39,672 nt of DNA from Bacteroidales bacterium (lineage in GTDB: Bacteria > Bacteroidota > Bacteroidia > Bacteroidales > UBA932), in the NCBI GenBank assembly GCA_017400135.1, contig JAFPVJ010000018.1, positions 1-39,672 of the forward strand, read 5' to 3'. The translations under genes were made by a program, and so were the position numbers. Below the pieces are notes generated by a model, which searched no databases, was not told where the DNA came from, and was given only the letters and a program-made list of their open reading frames with translations. Below are positions 15,948 to 31,493 of this stretch, in pieces (within the stretch, counting starts at the first letter, position 1; each line of letters starts with the position of its first letter).

Positions 15948-16988
15948 ATGGAAGCCATTGACTGGAAAACCCTGGGATTCGACGCGTACAGGACGCGCAC
16001 GGTCATCCTTTCCCACTACAAGGACGGGCGGTGGTCCATTCCCGAAGCGACGGAAACCTTTTCGTTCACCTTCGATCCCTTCGCGCAGGTCTTCCATTAT
16101 GCGATTTCCTGTTTCGAGGGACTGAAGGCCTTCCGGCAGAAGGACGGACGCGTCGCCATGTTCCGCCCAGACCAGAACGCCGCCCGTATGCAGCGGACGG
16201 CGGACTACCTGGGCATGCCCTGCCCAGACGAAGAAATGTTCTTCAAAATGTGTGAGGAATGCATCCGCGGCAACCTGGAATTCCTGCCACCCTACGGCTT
16301 CGGAGCCTCGATGTACCTGCGCCCCCTGCTGGTCGGCATGCATCCCCAGATGCAGCTCGTGCCCTATCCGGAGGCCATTTTCGCCGTCATGTGCGCCCCC
16401 GTTGGATCGTATTACGGCGCCCATCTGAAATCATGCGCCGCCGTCATTCCCGGCAACTATGACCGGGCCGCGCCGAAGGGGTCCGGCAGCTACAAGATCG
16501 GCGCCAACTATGCCGCCACTTTCAAGCCCTACAAGTTCGCGCACGAGCAGGGCTATGCCGAACTCCTGTATCTGAATTCCTCCACACGGGAGTTTGTCGA
16601 CGAGTTCGGTTCTTCCAACTTCTTCGGCATCAAGGGCAACAAGTACGTCACTCCCCTCTCAGACAGCGTCCTGCCTTCCATCACCAACAAGACCCTGCAG
16701 CAGGTGGCCCTGGATTTCGGCATGGAGGTCGAGCGCAGGCCCGTCCCGCTGGAGGAACTGGCGACCTTCGAGGAAGTGGGCGGCTGCGGAACGGCCGTGG
16801 TGATCACGCCGCTCTCCCATATCGACATCAAGCCGGTGCTGGAGGAAGTGACCGTTTCCCGGGTATTCCGATTCTGCCCCGACGGCGAGGTGGGACCCGT
16901 GTCGAGGAAACTCTACGCCCGCATCACGGCCATCCAGGCCGGTGAAGCGGAAGACACCCACGGGTGGTGCCGATTCGTGGAGGTATAA
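15948..16988 (+). CDS. ilvE: Branched-chain amino acid aminotransferase
   Basis: IlvE makes the last step: it moves an amino group from glutamate to the branched-chain oxo acids. The 346-residue product is a fold-type IV PLP enzyme of the eukaryote-like BCAT group, with YAISCFEGLKAFR, the arginine motif MYLRPLLVG, the Schiff-base lysine in SYKIGANYAA (Lys183), the glutamate-containing TREFVDEFGSSNFF and the phosphate-binding GTAVVITPL. I use the ATG at 15948; an in-frame TTG at 15936 lies inside the preceding gene. Its TAA (16986-16988) lies within the A-run of the terminator, so it closes the operon. Confidence 0.95.
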   Translation: MEAIDWKTLGFDAYRTRTVILSHYKDGRWSIPEATETFSFTFDPFAQVFHYAISCFEGLKAFRQKDGRVAMFRPDQNAARMQRTADYLGMPCPDEEMFFKMCEECIRGNLEFLPPYGFGASMYLRPLLVGMHPQMQLVPYPEAIFAVMCAPVGSYYGAHLKSCAAVIPGNYDRAAPKGSGSYKIGANYAATFKPYKFAHEQGYAELLYLNSSTREFVDEFGSSNFFGIKGNKYVTPLSDSVLPSITNKTLQQVALDFGMEVERRPVPLEELATFEEVGGCGTAVVITPLSHIDIKPVLEEVTVSRVFRFCPDGEVGPVSRKLYARITAIQAGEAEDTHGWCRFVEV

Positions 16989-17016
16989 AAAAACCGGGAA
17001 ATTTATCCCGGTTTTT

Positions 17017-17018
<2 letters not shown>
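16987..17018. terminator. Bidirectional terminator between ilvE and the GH2 gene
   Basis: A-run, ACCGGGA, a 6-base AAATTTA-type loop, TCCCGGT and a run of seven T residues form a stem that works on both strands. The ilvE stop codon (16986-16988) and the GH2 stop codon (17017-17019, minus strand) are part of its A and T tracts, so one 32-base element ends two converging transcripts. Confidence 0.9.
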
Positions 17019-24204
<7,186 letters not shown>

Positions 24205-24222
24205 AAGGGTATGGTTTTAATG

Positions 24223-25140
24223 TTATTGATTCAATATTGCATCCACCTCTGCGCGGTGAGGTACGCCGGACTGGGCGCCGGGGCGCGTCACGGCGATGGA
24301 AGAGGCGACCGTCGCGAAACGGGCGGCCTCCACCAGATCCTTACCTTCAGACAGGGCGGTCACGAGCGCGCCATTGTATACATCTCCGGCACCGACGGTA
24401 TCGACAGCCGTCACCCGGCGGGCCGGGACGAGCTCATGCGTAGTGGCATTGCAGATGACGGATCCGGAGCTTCCGAGGGTGATGATGACATTCTTCACGC
24501 CTTGCGAAAGCAGAAACTCAGCCGCCTGGAAGGCATCGCCCGCCGATTCGATCTTGAGTCCGGTGAGTTTCTCTGCCTCCGTTTCGTTGGGAGTGATCAG
24601 CCAGAGTTTCTGAAGCACCTCAACGGGAATCGCATCCGAGAAGGGGGCAGGATTGAGGACGACCTTTACGCCCTCTTCGCTGGCCAGGTCAACGGCATGG
24701 TAGACCGTCTCCAGCGGAATCTCCAGCTGCATCAGCAGATATTCAGCCTCAGCAAGGACTCCGGCTGCGGCGTCTATGTCCGAAGGCAACAATTCGCGGT
24801 TGGCACCGGGCGCCACCGCGATGCAATTCTCTCCGTCATCCGCTACAAAGATGAGCGCGGTGCCGGTCGGAGAATCAGCGCTGAATTTCATACAGGAAGT
24901 ATCGATCCCATCAGATGCAAAGACATCCTTCAGCATACGGCCCTGCATGTCATCGCCGACGCAAGTGAGGAAGGTCACCTTGCCTCCGAGCCTGCCTGCG
25001 GACACAGCCTGGTTGGCTCCTTTGCCGCCATTGGCCTGCATGAAGCGGCCTCCACCGATGGTCTCCCCGGGACGGGGAAGCGTTTTGACATAGGCAGTCA
25101 TGTCGATATTGGAACTGCCAGCCACTACGATCTTGCTCAT
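24223..25140 (-). CDS. Ribokinase (PfkB family)
   Basis: The 305-residue product phosphorylates D-ribose to ribose 5-phosphate in the cytoplasm. It has the ribokinase signatures: SSNIDM near the N-terminus, the sugar-contacting GGKGANQAVSAGRLGG (residues 38-53), NPAP (163-166), TPNETEAEKLTG (183-194) and the anion-hole/catalytic-base motif DTVGAGDVYNGAL with Asp253. Length is typical for RbsK. Substrate could be another furanose, but the GGKGANQA motif and the adjoining permease and nucleoside hydrolase support ribose. It is the first gene behind a TATATTTG -7 box, so it may be expressed separately from the susCD part. Confidence 0.9.
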   Translation of the reverse strand: MSKIVVAGSSNIDMTAYVKTLPRPGETIGGGRFMQANGGKGANQAVSAGRLGGKVTFLTCVGDDMQGRMLKDVFASDGIDTSCMKFSADSPTGTALIFVADDGENCIAVAPGANRELLPSDIDAAAGVLAEAEYLLMQLEIPLETVYHAVDLASEEGVKVVLNPAPFSDAIPVEVLQKLWLITPNETEAEKLTGLKIESAGDAFQAAEFLLSQGVKNVIITLGSSGSVICNATTHELVPARRVTAVDTVGAGDVYNGALVTALSEGKDLVEAARFATVASSIAVTRPGAQSGVPHRAEVDAILNQ

Positions 25141-25162
25141 AATAAAAGTCTTTATTGGTTTT

Positions 25163-25170
25163 CAAATATA
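25163..25170 (-). promoter_or_regulatory. -7 box ahead of ribokinase-permease-GH2 genes
   Basis: The minus strand reads TATATTTG, an exact TAnnTTTG. It lies 23 bases before the ribokinase ATG (25140). No TTG at good spacing is seen upstream. Confidence 0.5.
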
Positions 25171-25172
25171 GT

Positions 25173-25201
25173 AAAAAAAGCTGACCGAAAAAATATTTCG
25201 G
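25173..25201 (-). terminator. Probable weak terminator after the CotH gene
   Basis: On the minus strand CCGAAA (25201-25196) and TTTCGG (25190-25185) form a 6-bp stem with a 5-base loop, and seven T residues follow after 5 bases (25179-25173). It sits 5 bases after the CotH stop codon and directly before the ribokinase -7 box. The gap between stem and T-run makes it a weak candidate. Confidence 0.45.
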
Positions 25202-25205
25202 AGGA

Positions 25206-27050
25206 CTACCAGAACGCGATTTCTGCATTCATCCAATGCAGTCTGTCGAGGTAGAACTTCTGCAAGTATTCACATTCGGCCCGATAATCCCCAAGCACGA
25301 CCACATTGGGCCACACGTAGGTATCCAGGATCTCCCAGCGGGAGAAATTATGATGGGCGGCATGACTCAGGCGGGAAGCCCGGGAGAGGATGAAGTCCCC
25401 GACGGCCTCCAGTTGCGGATAGAGTTCCTGCCAGCGTGCCTTAACCGCGGCGGTGAAAGCGGGATCTTTAAACAGGTACCAGTACCAGCCGGTCCCGTAT
25501 CCCTGCTGCGTATAATTGCGGATATACCATCCCCGGTAGGACGAATCCATTCCGGAATGGCCCGAGAAATAATCACAGTTGCCCAGGGCGAGATCGAAAT
25601 CCCAAACGTGGGCGAAGGTCAGCCGTCCCCCTTCCTCCAAGGTCAGGAACTGGCTCTTGAACAGGTCCGCATCGATGTTCTTGGTCAGTTCCTGCACGAT
25701 GTACTGGGCGATGAACGAGTCCACGTCGATACGGGACGGGTATCCCAGCCCAGGATCACCCCGGTCTTCGGAAAGCAGGCAAGTCTCGAATGCCTCCAGG
25801 AAGTCCCGGACATAAGCTATTCTTTCATCCGTCGGATTCTCGGGGTCCTTGAACTGGATGAACACTTTCATCCCCGTCTGAAACCATACGGGCTCGTCGA
25901 TGGCCGCCTCGATCTCCAGATAATTGCCCGCCGATGTGATCCGAACCCGGTCGGCAGAGGTTTTCTTGTGTTCCGTGAAATCATAACAGCCCAGATACTC
26001 GTCATTTAGATAGAGTTCCACGGGAAATACCTTCGGCGTCCAGGGAAGGCCGCAAATCTCTGAAAGCCGCAGTCCCACGGTGTTGCGCAGCAGGGATTTG
26101 TCCGCATAATTCGCGAGCAGCGCCCATTCCTTGTCGGCCGGAATACCGAAGATGGACTCCTTCTTGTCCAGTTTGATCTTGAATGGTTTCTTCGGCATGT
26201 TCCAGGTGGAATTGCCCCTTCCCCGGATCTTCCCTTTGCCATCGAAATGCGTCACGTCGGAATAGCGCCCCTCAGGGTCGTCGATGACGATGCGCGCCGT
26301 CACATAATCGGTCTTGGACACGACAGGCGCACCACCCTCCGTATAGATCCTCACCGTCGGGAAGTCTTCCTCAATGGAAAGCGTGTACGAAACCGAGCTG
26401 CCACCGGCCAGGTCGATGCGGCACTGGACGGCCTTCCCGAAATCCACCGTCTCTTCCCCATACGCTTTTCCGTCCAGAAGGAGGCTCTTTCCACGGAAAA
26501 GGATGCTGGGTTTAAGCAGGAAGCCGGCCGACCCTGGCGGCAGTTTGCCGGTCAAAGCCATTCCTGCACCTGTCAGCGTAAAGTCTTCGGACAATCCGGG
26601 ATTGTCGGCTTGCAGGAAACGGACACTGTGCAGAGAACGTTCGGGCGAATCGGGAATCAGCAGGATATGACCGTTGGAGAGACAGGAATACAGATAGTGG
26701 TAGTCGTATGCGACCCATTGCAACGATGCATTCCCGTCCGCCACAGAAGCATCCTCCACCAGTCCGGTATCGGGAAGCGGAGCCATCCGGCAGTCCACCA
26801 GGCGGGTCCGGTCCAGATCTAGGGTAAGCGGATCCCCCGAATCGAAAGAAATCGTAGCCGTATTTCCCGAGACCGTCACCTCGCGGAAATACCTGGCGGA
26901 GTAATAGGCGGCCACCAGGCCCTGACGCAACTGTTCCGATTGCATTTCCGGATCAGTCCTGTCACAGGAGACCGAAGACAGGAATGCCAGGACCAGAAGC
27001 AATCCGGCCAAAGAGTAAGAATATGAAAACCGCTTTTTCAAGGCATTCAA
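25206..27050 (-). CDS. CotH-type protein kinase lipoprotein
   Basis: The 614-residue product has a lipoprotein signal (AFLSSVSCD, Cys29), an N-terminal region of about 200 residues without a recognised fold, and a CotH kinase domain from about residue 230 to 600. Within that domain I see KIRGRGNSTW (274-283), KKPFKIKLDKK (287-297), WALLANYADKSLLRN (309-323), LYLNDEYLGCYDFTEHKK (346-363) and the metal-binding HVWDFDLALGN (481-491). CotH of Bacillus spores and its relatives are atypical secretory kinases that phosphorylate proteins with ATP. A lipid-anchored form within a sugar-utilization locus is unexplained: the target and phosphate donor outside the cytoplasm are unknown. Its start overlaps the stop of the preceding gene (ATGA), so it is part of the same transcript. 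Confidence 0.87.
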   Translation of the reverse strand: MNALKKRFSYSYSLAGLLLVLAFLSSVSCDRTDPEMQSEQLRQGLVAAYYSARYFREVTVSGNTATISFDSGDPLTLDLDRTRLVDCRMAPLPDTGLVEDASVADGNASLQWVAYDYHYLYSCLSNGHILLIPDSPERSLHSVRFLQADNPGLSEDFTLTGAGMALTGKLPPGSAGFLLKPSILFRGKSLLLDGKAYGEETVDFGKAVQCRIDLAGGSSVSYTLSIEEDFPTVRIYTEGGAPVVSKTDYVTARIVIDDPEGRYSDVTHFDGKGKIRGRGNSTWNMPKKPFKIKLDKKESIFGIPADKEWALLANYADKSLLRNTVGLRLSEICGLPWTPKVFPVELYLNDEYLGCYDFTEHKKTSADRVRITSAGNYLEIEAAIDEPVWFQTGMKVFIQFKDPENPTDERIAYVRDFLEAFETCLLSEDRGDPGLGYPSRIDVDSFIAQYIVQELTKNIDADLFKSQFLTLEEGGRLTFAHVWDFDLALGNCDYFSGHSGMDSSYRGWYIRNYTQQGYGTGWYWYLFKDPAFTAAVKARWQELYPQLEAVGDFILSRASRLSHAAHHNFSRWEILDTYVWPNVVVLGDYRAECEYLQKFYLDRLHWMNAEIAFW

Positions 27051-28246
27051 TCCAACACAATACGCTCCAGTGCGATGTTGCTGCGGGCTTCGCTGGCATC
27101 AAGACGGCGGGAATCCGTGCTATAAAGGATATAGAGCCTGTCTCCACGGTGGAAACGACCGCCGGCTTCCACGTAGAAGGAGGGGTAATGGATGCCCTCC
27201 GGGACAAACTTTGAACGGACAAACTCGAGTTCATCTCCATCCCGGCTGACTTTGTAGAAAGACGCCGTAGCACGGTAGACGGAGCCGTAATCCTCGACCT
27301 CGGATGGACCGAAAGTGTTGCAATAGAAGTATGTATCTCCCTTATAATCAAAAAACTCCGGACGCGCGGTAATGCCGCCCTCTATCCGCCGGAGATGGGA
27401 CAGCTCCCCTGTCGATACGTTCCACGTTCCCACGATGACCCCATCCTCACTCTGAACGCGCGTCGCAAAAGCGAAAAGATCATCATGCAGCGGATGGAGT
27501 ACACCTTCCCAATATGTGGTTCCGAAATGAACCGGTGAAAGGTCCGCCACGGTGACGGTCTGCCAGTGAATCAAGTCATCGGACCGGACGATGATGGCCG
27601 TAAAACCATAGGCCAGGGCACTGATGACGGAATAAAAACAATCCCCGTGGCGTATGACCTCGACATTCATTCCGATGCCGAAAGCTGATTTTGGTCCCCC
27701 ATCGGAGGACCAGGGGATCTCCACCCCGGTCCGAGAGGTATAAATGTCAAGGACGTTGGCTACCGTTATCTCCTTGCCATCGAGCGTCATGACCTCTTCC
27801 GCACCGAGTACCCCCTTATCCAAGTCATACGGGACATGGACATAGGCACTGCGGCCTTCCACCCCGGGACAGAACAGGATGTGCATCGTCGGGCCGTCTA
27901 TGAATCCGCTTGCATCGTAGGGCGGCCGGAAGTCATCACTGATTCCCTTCCCCGTATACCAGATTTGGCTGATCTCGCGGTGTTCCAGATATTTTGTTTT
28001 CCAACGGACGAGCTTCAGGTCAATGTCAAGATTCTTCGGATGCTCTTTCGTTGTCTCATAGCCGGCATTGTACAGTCCGTACCGCCACCCGTCATACTCG
28101 CCGACATACCTGAAATTATGGGCCATCAGTTCGACGGAAGGGTCTGATACAGAGCCTAGCAGTTGATCATGCGGCGACCCGCATGATATCAGGCAAGAGA
28201 CAAACAGGAAGCAAAGAATCTTGACCGGGGATAAGATCGTTTCCAT
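27047..28246 (-). CDS. Lipoprotein of unknown function, predicted beta-propeller
   Basis: The 399-residue product has a lipoprotein signal (SCLISCGS, Cys22). The rest is strand-rich with recurring short segments of the kind seen in five-bladed propellers of GH43/GH32/GH117-like proteins: SDDLIHWQTVTVADL, TTYWEGVLHPLHDDLFAFATRV, ITARPEFFDYKGDTYFYCNTF and HYPSFYVEAGGRFHRGDRLYILYS. A phrase such as RSDDLIHWQ is common in glycosidase propellers. I cannot assign a family or catalytic residues. It lies 1 base after the next propeller gene and overlaps the CotH gene, so it is within the operon and probably on the cell surface. It does not share the CDP and NHN motifs of the two other propeller proteins. 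Confidence 0.6.
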   Translation of the reverse strand: METILSPVKILCFLFVSCLISCGSPHDQLLGSVSDPSVELMAHNFRYVGEYDGWRYGLYNAGYETTKEHPKNLDIDLKLVRWKTKYLEHREISQIWYTGKGISDDFRPPYDASGFIDGPTMHILFCPGVEGRSAYVHVPYDLDKGVLGAEEVMTLDGKEITVANVLDIYTSRTGVEIPWSSDGGPKSAFGIGMNVEVIRHGDCFYSVISALAYGFTAIIVRSDDLIHWQTVTVADLSPVHFGTTYWEGVLHPLHDDLFAFATRVQSEDGVIVGTWNVSTGELSHLRRIEGGITARPEFFDYKGDTYFYCNTFGPSEVEDYGSVYRATASFYKVSRDGDELEFVRSKFVPEGIHYPSFYVEAGGRFHRGDRLYILYSTDSRRLDASEARSNIALERIVLD

Positions 28247-28247
28247 A

Positions 28248-29417
28248 TCAATTACCCCGAACCGGTCTGGTCACCGTCCGGATGCGCTTGGTCAGTTTTG
28301 ATTTATAGATATGGTAGGTCCATTCCGCGTGCTTGCCCGTCGAAGCATTGACGTCGGGCGTCTCCTTGCTCACCGTGAAATAAACCGTCGGCGTCTCCCA
28401 CTCCGTCAGGTGTCCGAAGCTGTCCCGCGACAGGCCGGCATTGTGGTTGCGGGGGAACCCACTGACGGAATTGTCGATCCGTGCCAGGGGCGTCCATTTG
28501 CCAATACCGGCGCGGAAACTGTCCAAGTCCATGTAGTCCACCTCCTGAGCCACGGGTATGTAGCTGGGATAGGTGGAAGGATGAGGCTGGACCGGGCGGA
28601 CCATGACGATCTTGTTATCCGAAGGAGCGATGGCGAAATCGCAGTTGCAGGTATAGTCCGACCCCCCATTCAGATTCTCCAGCCCGGCAGCGTTCATGTT
28701 CATGGCGGTGCCGAGATCCGGATGGGACATGTCCGACAGATCCATCTCCCGGAATGCGACGCGCGTCCCGGCGCTGTCTCCGATGGTGTAGGTCAGCAGG
28801 ACCTTCCCCTTCTTGTCCAGCGAGACGGCGGACGGCTGCCCGACGCCCCAGGACTTGGCATTGCCTCCGAGAGACTGATCGCCCTCCGTCGGCCAGGTCT
28901 TGGGAACCAGCTGGACGGGATATTTCACCCAGGAGGAAGCGCCCAAGTCATTGCTGAAAGCCACGCCGATCTCATTGTAGTAATACTCCAGCGGATTGCT
29001 CAGGAAGAACATCGCATACCTGTAGGTCGTCCCGTCCATCTTGAATTCGCCTTCTATGACGCAAGGGTCGCAGGTATGGTGGCTGTCCCAGTTGAGACTG
29101 GGCTGAAGCACGCTGACGGCCGCCGTATGCGTACCGTTGGCATACTCCACGATATGGTAGACATTGTCCACCATCGTCCCCTGGTTGGGATTCCCGCAGA
29201 AGAAGACATGGCTGGTCCCATCCCCGTTGGCGATGATGGAGGGACAGTACGAATAGCGGTTCTGACCGGTGAAGCCAAAGACAAAACTGGGTTTGCTGAA
29301 GATAAAATCCGTGACCTCAATCGTCTCTTCCGGGACTTCGGGTCCGTCTCCCCCGCCGCAGGAAAACACGGCGAGGGAAGCCAGACAGACACATATCAAA
29401 TGGAGTATACGCCTCAT
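28248..29417 (-). CDS. Lipoprotein, predicted GH43/GH117-like beta-propeller (paralogue of 30456-31493)
   Basis: The 389-residue product has a lipoprotein signal (ASLAVFSCGGGD, Cys20) and a strand-rich body. It shares an ordered set of motifs with the protein at 30456-31493: YSYCPSII, WDSHHTCDPCVI, NEIGVAFS, KSWGVGQPSAVS and SGFPRNHNAGLSRDSFGHL. These conserved Asp, His and Asn residues at blade starts suggest a common active or binding site, as in five-bladed propeller glycosidases, but no established family motif is complete enough to name. Its start overlaps the nucleoside hydrolase stop (ATGA). The acidic residues after the cysteine are compatible with surface export. Confidence 0.65.
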   Translation of the reverse strand: MRRILHLICVCLASLAVFSCGGGDGPEVPEETIEVTDFIFSKPSFVFGFTGQNRYSYCPSIIANGDGTSHVFFCGNPNQGTMVDNVYHIVEYANGTHTAAVSVLQPSLNWDSHHTCDPCVIEGEFKMDGTTYRYAMFFLSNPLEYYYNEIGVAFSNDLGASSWVKYPVQLVPKTWPTEGDQSLGGNAKSWGVGQPSAVSLDKKGKVLLTYTIGDSAGTRVAFREMDLSDMSHPDLGTAMNMNAAGLENLNGGSDYTCNCDFAIAPSDNKIVMVRPVQPHPSTYPSYIPVAQEVDYMDLDSFRAGIGKWTPLARIDNSVSGFPRNHNAGLSRDSFGHLTEWETPTVYFTVSKETPDVNASTGKHAEWTYHIYKSKLTKRIRTVTRPVRGN

Positions 29418-30448
29418 TTCCTGGAAGCAGGACAGGATGTGATCACTTCGACGAAATGCTTGAGGATCGCCTCTCCCTGTTCCGGAGTCACGGCCAGATA
29501 GCGGCGGGTGCCCTCAGGATCCTCGGTAAACAGGGTGGATCCCTCATCCGTCACGGTAATCTTTCCGGCCGGGGAAACGGTGAACCACTCCCCGCCTTCG
29601 ACGGCATACAGCACGGCTGTCGGATCCCAGGTGGGACGGTTGTAAGGCATCGGCAGATAAGCCTTGTAGGCCTCAACGACCGGATGCTGCGGCGCCCAGT
29701 CGAAATCACCCTCGATACTGGTCGCAGGATAGCGGATCTGCACGCCCACCTCAAAGGGAGAAGTCACGACCGGAGTCGGCCACTCTTCGAAGATGACCTT
29801 GGCAGCAGGAATATCCTTGACGACATTGTATTCGTGCGTCTTCGGATTGTCCATGCAGCCGGCCATCGTTACCAGCAGTTTCACCTTCTTGGCCACCAAC
29901 TCTTTGCCGTTCAACGGAGAAATATCGTCGGCAGGCGTCTCCAGCAGGCGGATCAGGTTGGTTGAGAATCCGACGGAAGCGATCACCACCGAGGCGTCCG
30001 GTTCCGCGGCAAGGAGCTTCCGATAGAGCGTGACCGCTTCGGGATAGTCCGCATAGCCGGGGTGGGAACGGGCGAAGAGCGGATTCCCTTCCGCATCTTT
30101 CATTTCCACGACAGCCTTGGCATAATTGACCGCAGCGTCCGTCTCGCAATCCGCTCCGTCCCGGATGATGCCGATCGGGACATCAGGATAACCATACCAG
30201 GTGTTGAGGATATCCGCATATTCGGCCGGGGCGTCACCGTTCTTGTTGAGGTTAATGGCCAGGAGGCGGATCTTTCCGGCATCGAGATACTTGTAGAGCA
30301 GATCCAGCGCCAGTGCGTCATCCACGTCGTTGCCCAGATCGGTTTCCATGATGACCGCCAGGGGGGCCTCCGCTTCCGCAGCCGGCTTTTCCCCACAGGC
30401 GGGAAGCAGCAGAACGGCTGCCGCCAGGATAACAAACAGTTTTTTCAT
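29414..30448 (-). CDS. Nucleoside hydrolase (IUNH family), lipoprotein
   Basis: The 344-residue product has a lipoprotein signal (VLLLPACGE, Cys18) and a nucleoside hydrolase domain, which splits the N-glycosidic bond of ribonucleosides to give ribose and base. The calcium/ribose motif is METDLGNDVDDALAL (Asp37, Asp43, Asp44); the first Asp of the usual DTDxGxDVDD reads Glu35. The C-terminal metal Asp lies in RPTWDPTAVLYA, where Trp replaces the His found beside it in protozoal enzymes, as in other Bacteroidetes lipoprotein members. VIASVGFSTNLIRLL and VTMAGCMDN are further family segments. It sits between two propeller genes and most likely acts in the periplasm or at the surface, feeding ribose to the permease and ribokinase encoded downstream. 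Confidence 0.88.
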   Translation of the reverse strand: MKKLFVILAAAVLLLPACGEKPAAEAEAPLAVIMETDLGNDVDDALALDLLYKYLDAGKIRLLAINLNKNGDAPAEYADILNTWYGYPDVPIGIIRDGADCETDAAVNYAKAVVEMKDAEGNPLFARSHPGYADYPEAVTLYRKLLAAEPDASVVIASVGFSTNLIRLLETPADDISPLNGKELVAKKVKLLVTMAGCMDNPKTHEYNVVKDIPAAKVIFEEWPTPVVTSPFEVGVQIRYPATSIEGDFDWAPQHPVVEAYKAYLPMPYNRPTWDPTAVLYAVEGGEWFTVSPAGKITVTDEGSTLFTEDPEGTRRYLAVTPEQGEAILKHFVEVITSCPASRK

Positions 30449-30455
30449 TAGTCTT

Positions 30456-31493
30456 CTATTTGCGTTTCTTCATGTCAAATGTTGCAGAATACAGGTCGTA
30501 GGACCAGAGCCAGTCATCACCGGTTACAGCCGTGGTGAAATAAACCGTCAGAACGTCCTCATCCGGCAGATAACCCTTCTCGTCCGTCAGGAACCCGGGG
30601 TTGTGGTTCCGGGGGAAACCGGAAAACTCGGGCGTGACGTAACCGAGGACCTCCCAGGGATCCTCCTCGGCGAAGATATCCCCGTCCAGCGGCACGCGGG
30701 CCACCCGGCAGAGGTCACCTACCCAGGTGGGAATCACACTGCCGTCATAGGCGTCGGACTTCATTTCCGAGACCATATACAAGTGATCCTTGCCCAGAGC
30801 CGGATAAGAATTGGGCCTTAAGTGAGGAATGTCCTCCTGCTCCCCGAGCCGGATGTTGTCCAGGTCATTGAGAATCACTTCCCTGCGCGAATAACCGGTC
30901 TTGGATCCCGTGTTGTGGTAATAGACCACGATGGTGGAGTCATTTTTGACCAGGCTGGTGCTCTGGCCCGTGCCCCACTTATCCCGTCCCTCGTAGGGGA
31001 TCAGGGGGTTGCCGTCAAACTTGATGTAAGGTCCTTCGATCGCCTCCGAAACGGCCAGACCGATCTGGTTGTGGTCGAACCACTGGTCCACGCCCAGATA
31101 GGTCATGATGTAGTTGTAGGTCTTTCCCTTCCATCGGGTCTTGAAGGCCCGCACATCGGGGTCGCAGATATGGATGTGGTCCCATCCCGTCTCGGAAGGG
31201 GCCACGATCTGCGTACCGGGCTGCCAAACATAGCCGTCCTTCGTGGGAATCCCCTTGTACAGATACACGTAATCGATGATCTCGAAGGGATTCTTGTTCT
31301 CACAGAGGAAGCCGTAGATGATGCCGTATTCATCGATAATGAAGCTCGGGGCATAGTCGTAATGGCCGGCGCCCCCGCTCAATTCGTACCGGATCTCGGG
31401 AACGACCAGGGACGATGATGCTCCATCTCCGTCCCGGCACGAAACGGCCAGGACGGAGAAGAGTATCAGGGTCGGGAATAGAATCCTGTTCAT
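30456..31493 (-). CDS. Lipoprotein, predicted GH43/GH117-like beta-propeller
   Basis: The 345-residue product has a lipoprotein signal (VLAVSCRDGDG, Cys19) followed by acidic residues. The body is strand-rich with the motifs YDYAPSFI, GWDHIHICDPDVRAF, NYIMTYLGVDQWFDHNQIGLAVSEAIEGPY, KWGTGQSTSLVKND and SGFPRNHNPGFLTDEKG. The phrase QIGLAVSEAIEGPY is typical of GH43/GH117-type propellers (xxGLAxSxxxxGPW). The five motifs are shared in order with 28248-29417, so the two are paralogues. Hydrolase activity is plausible, but I cannot place the catalytic residues. It begins exactly where the BACON-FISUMP gene ends (no gap) and precedes the nucleoside hydrolase by 7 bases. Confidence 0.68.
   Translation of the reverse strand: MNRILFPTLILFSVLAVSCRDGDGASSSLVVPEIRYELSGGAGHYDYAPSFIIDEYGIIYGFLCENKNPFEIIDYVYLYKGIPTKDGYVWQPGTQIVAPSETGWDHIHICDPDVRAFKTRWKGKTYNYIMTYLGVDQWFDHNQIGLAVSEAIEGPYIKFDGNPLIPYEGRDKWGTGQSTSLVKNDSTIVVYYHNTGSKTGYSRREVILNDLDNIRLGEQEDIPHLRPNSYPALGKDHLYMVSEMKSDAYDGSVIPTWVGDLCRVARVPLDGDIFAEEDPWEVLGYVTPEFSGFPRNHNPGFLTDEKGYLPDEDVLTVYFTTAVTGDDWLWSYDLYSATFDMKKRK

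Noticed and set aside
15936-15950. TTG start for ilvE at 15936, and similar early GTG or TTG starts for ilvB (11048) and gmk (7171)
   Set aside because: Each lies inside or against the preceding gene, and a good ATG with the family's usual N-terminus follows a few codons later.
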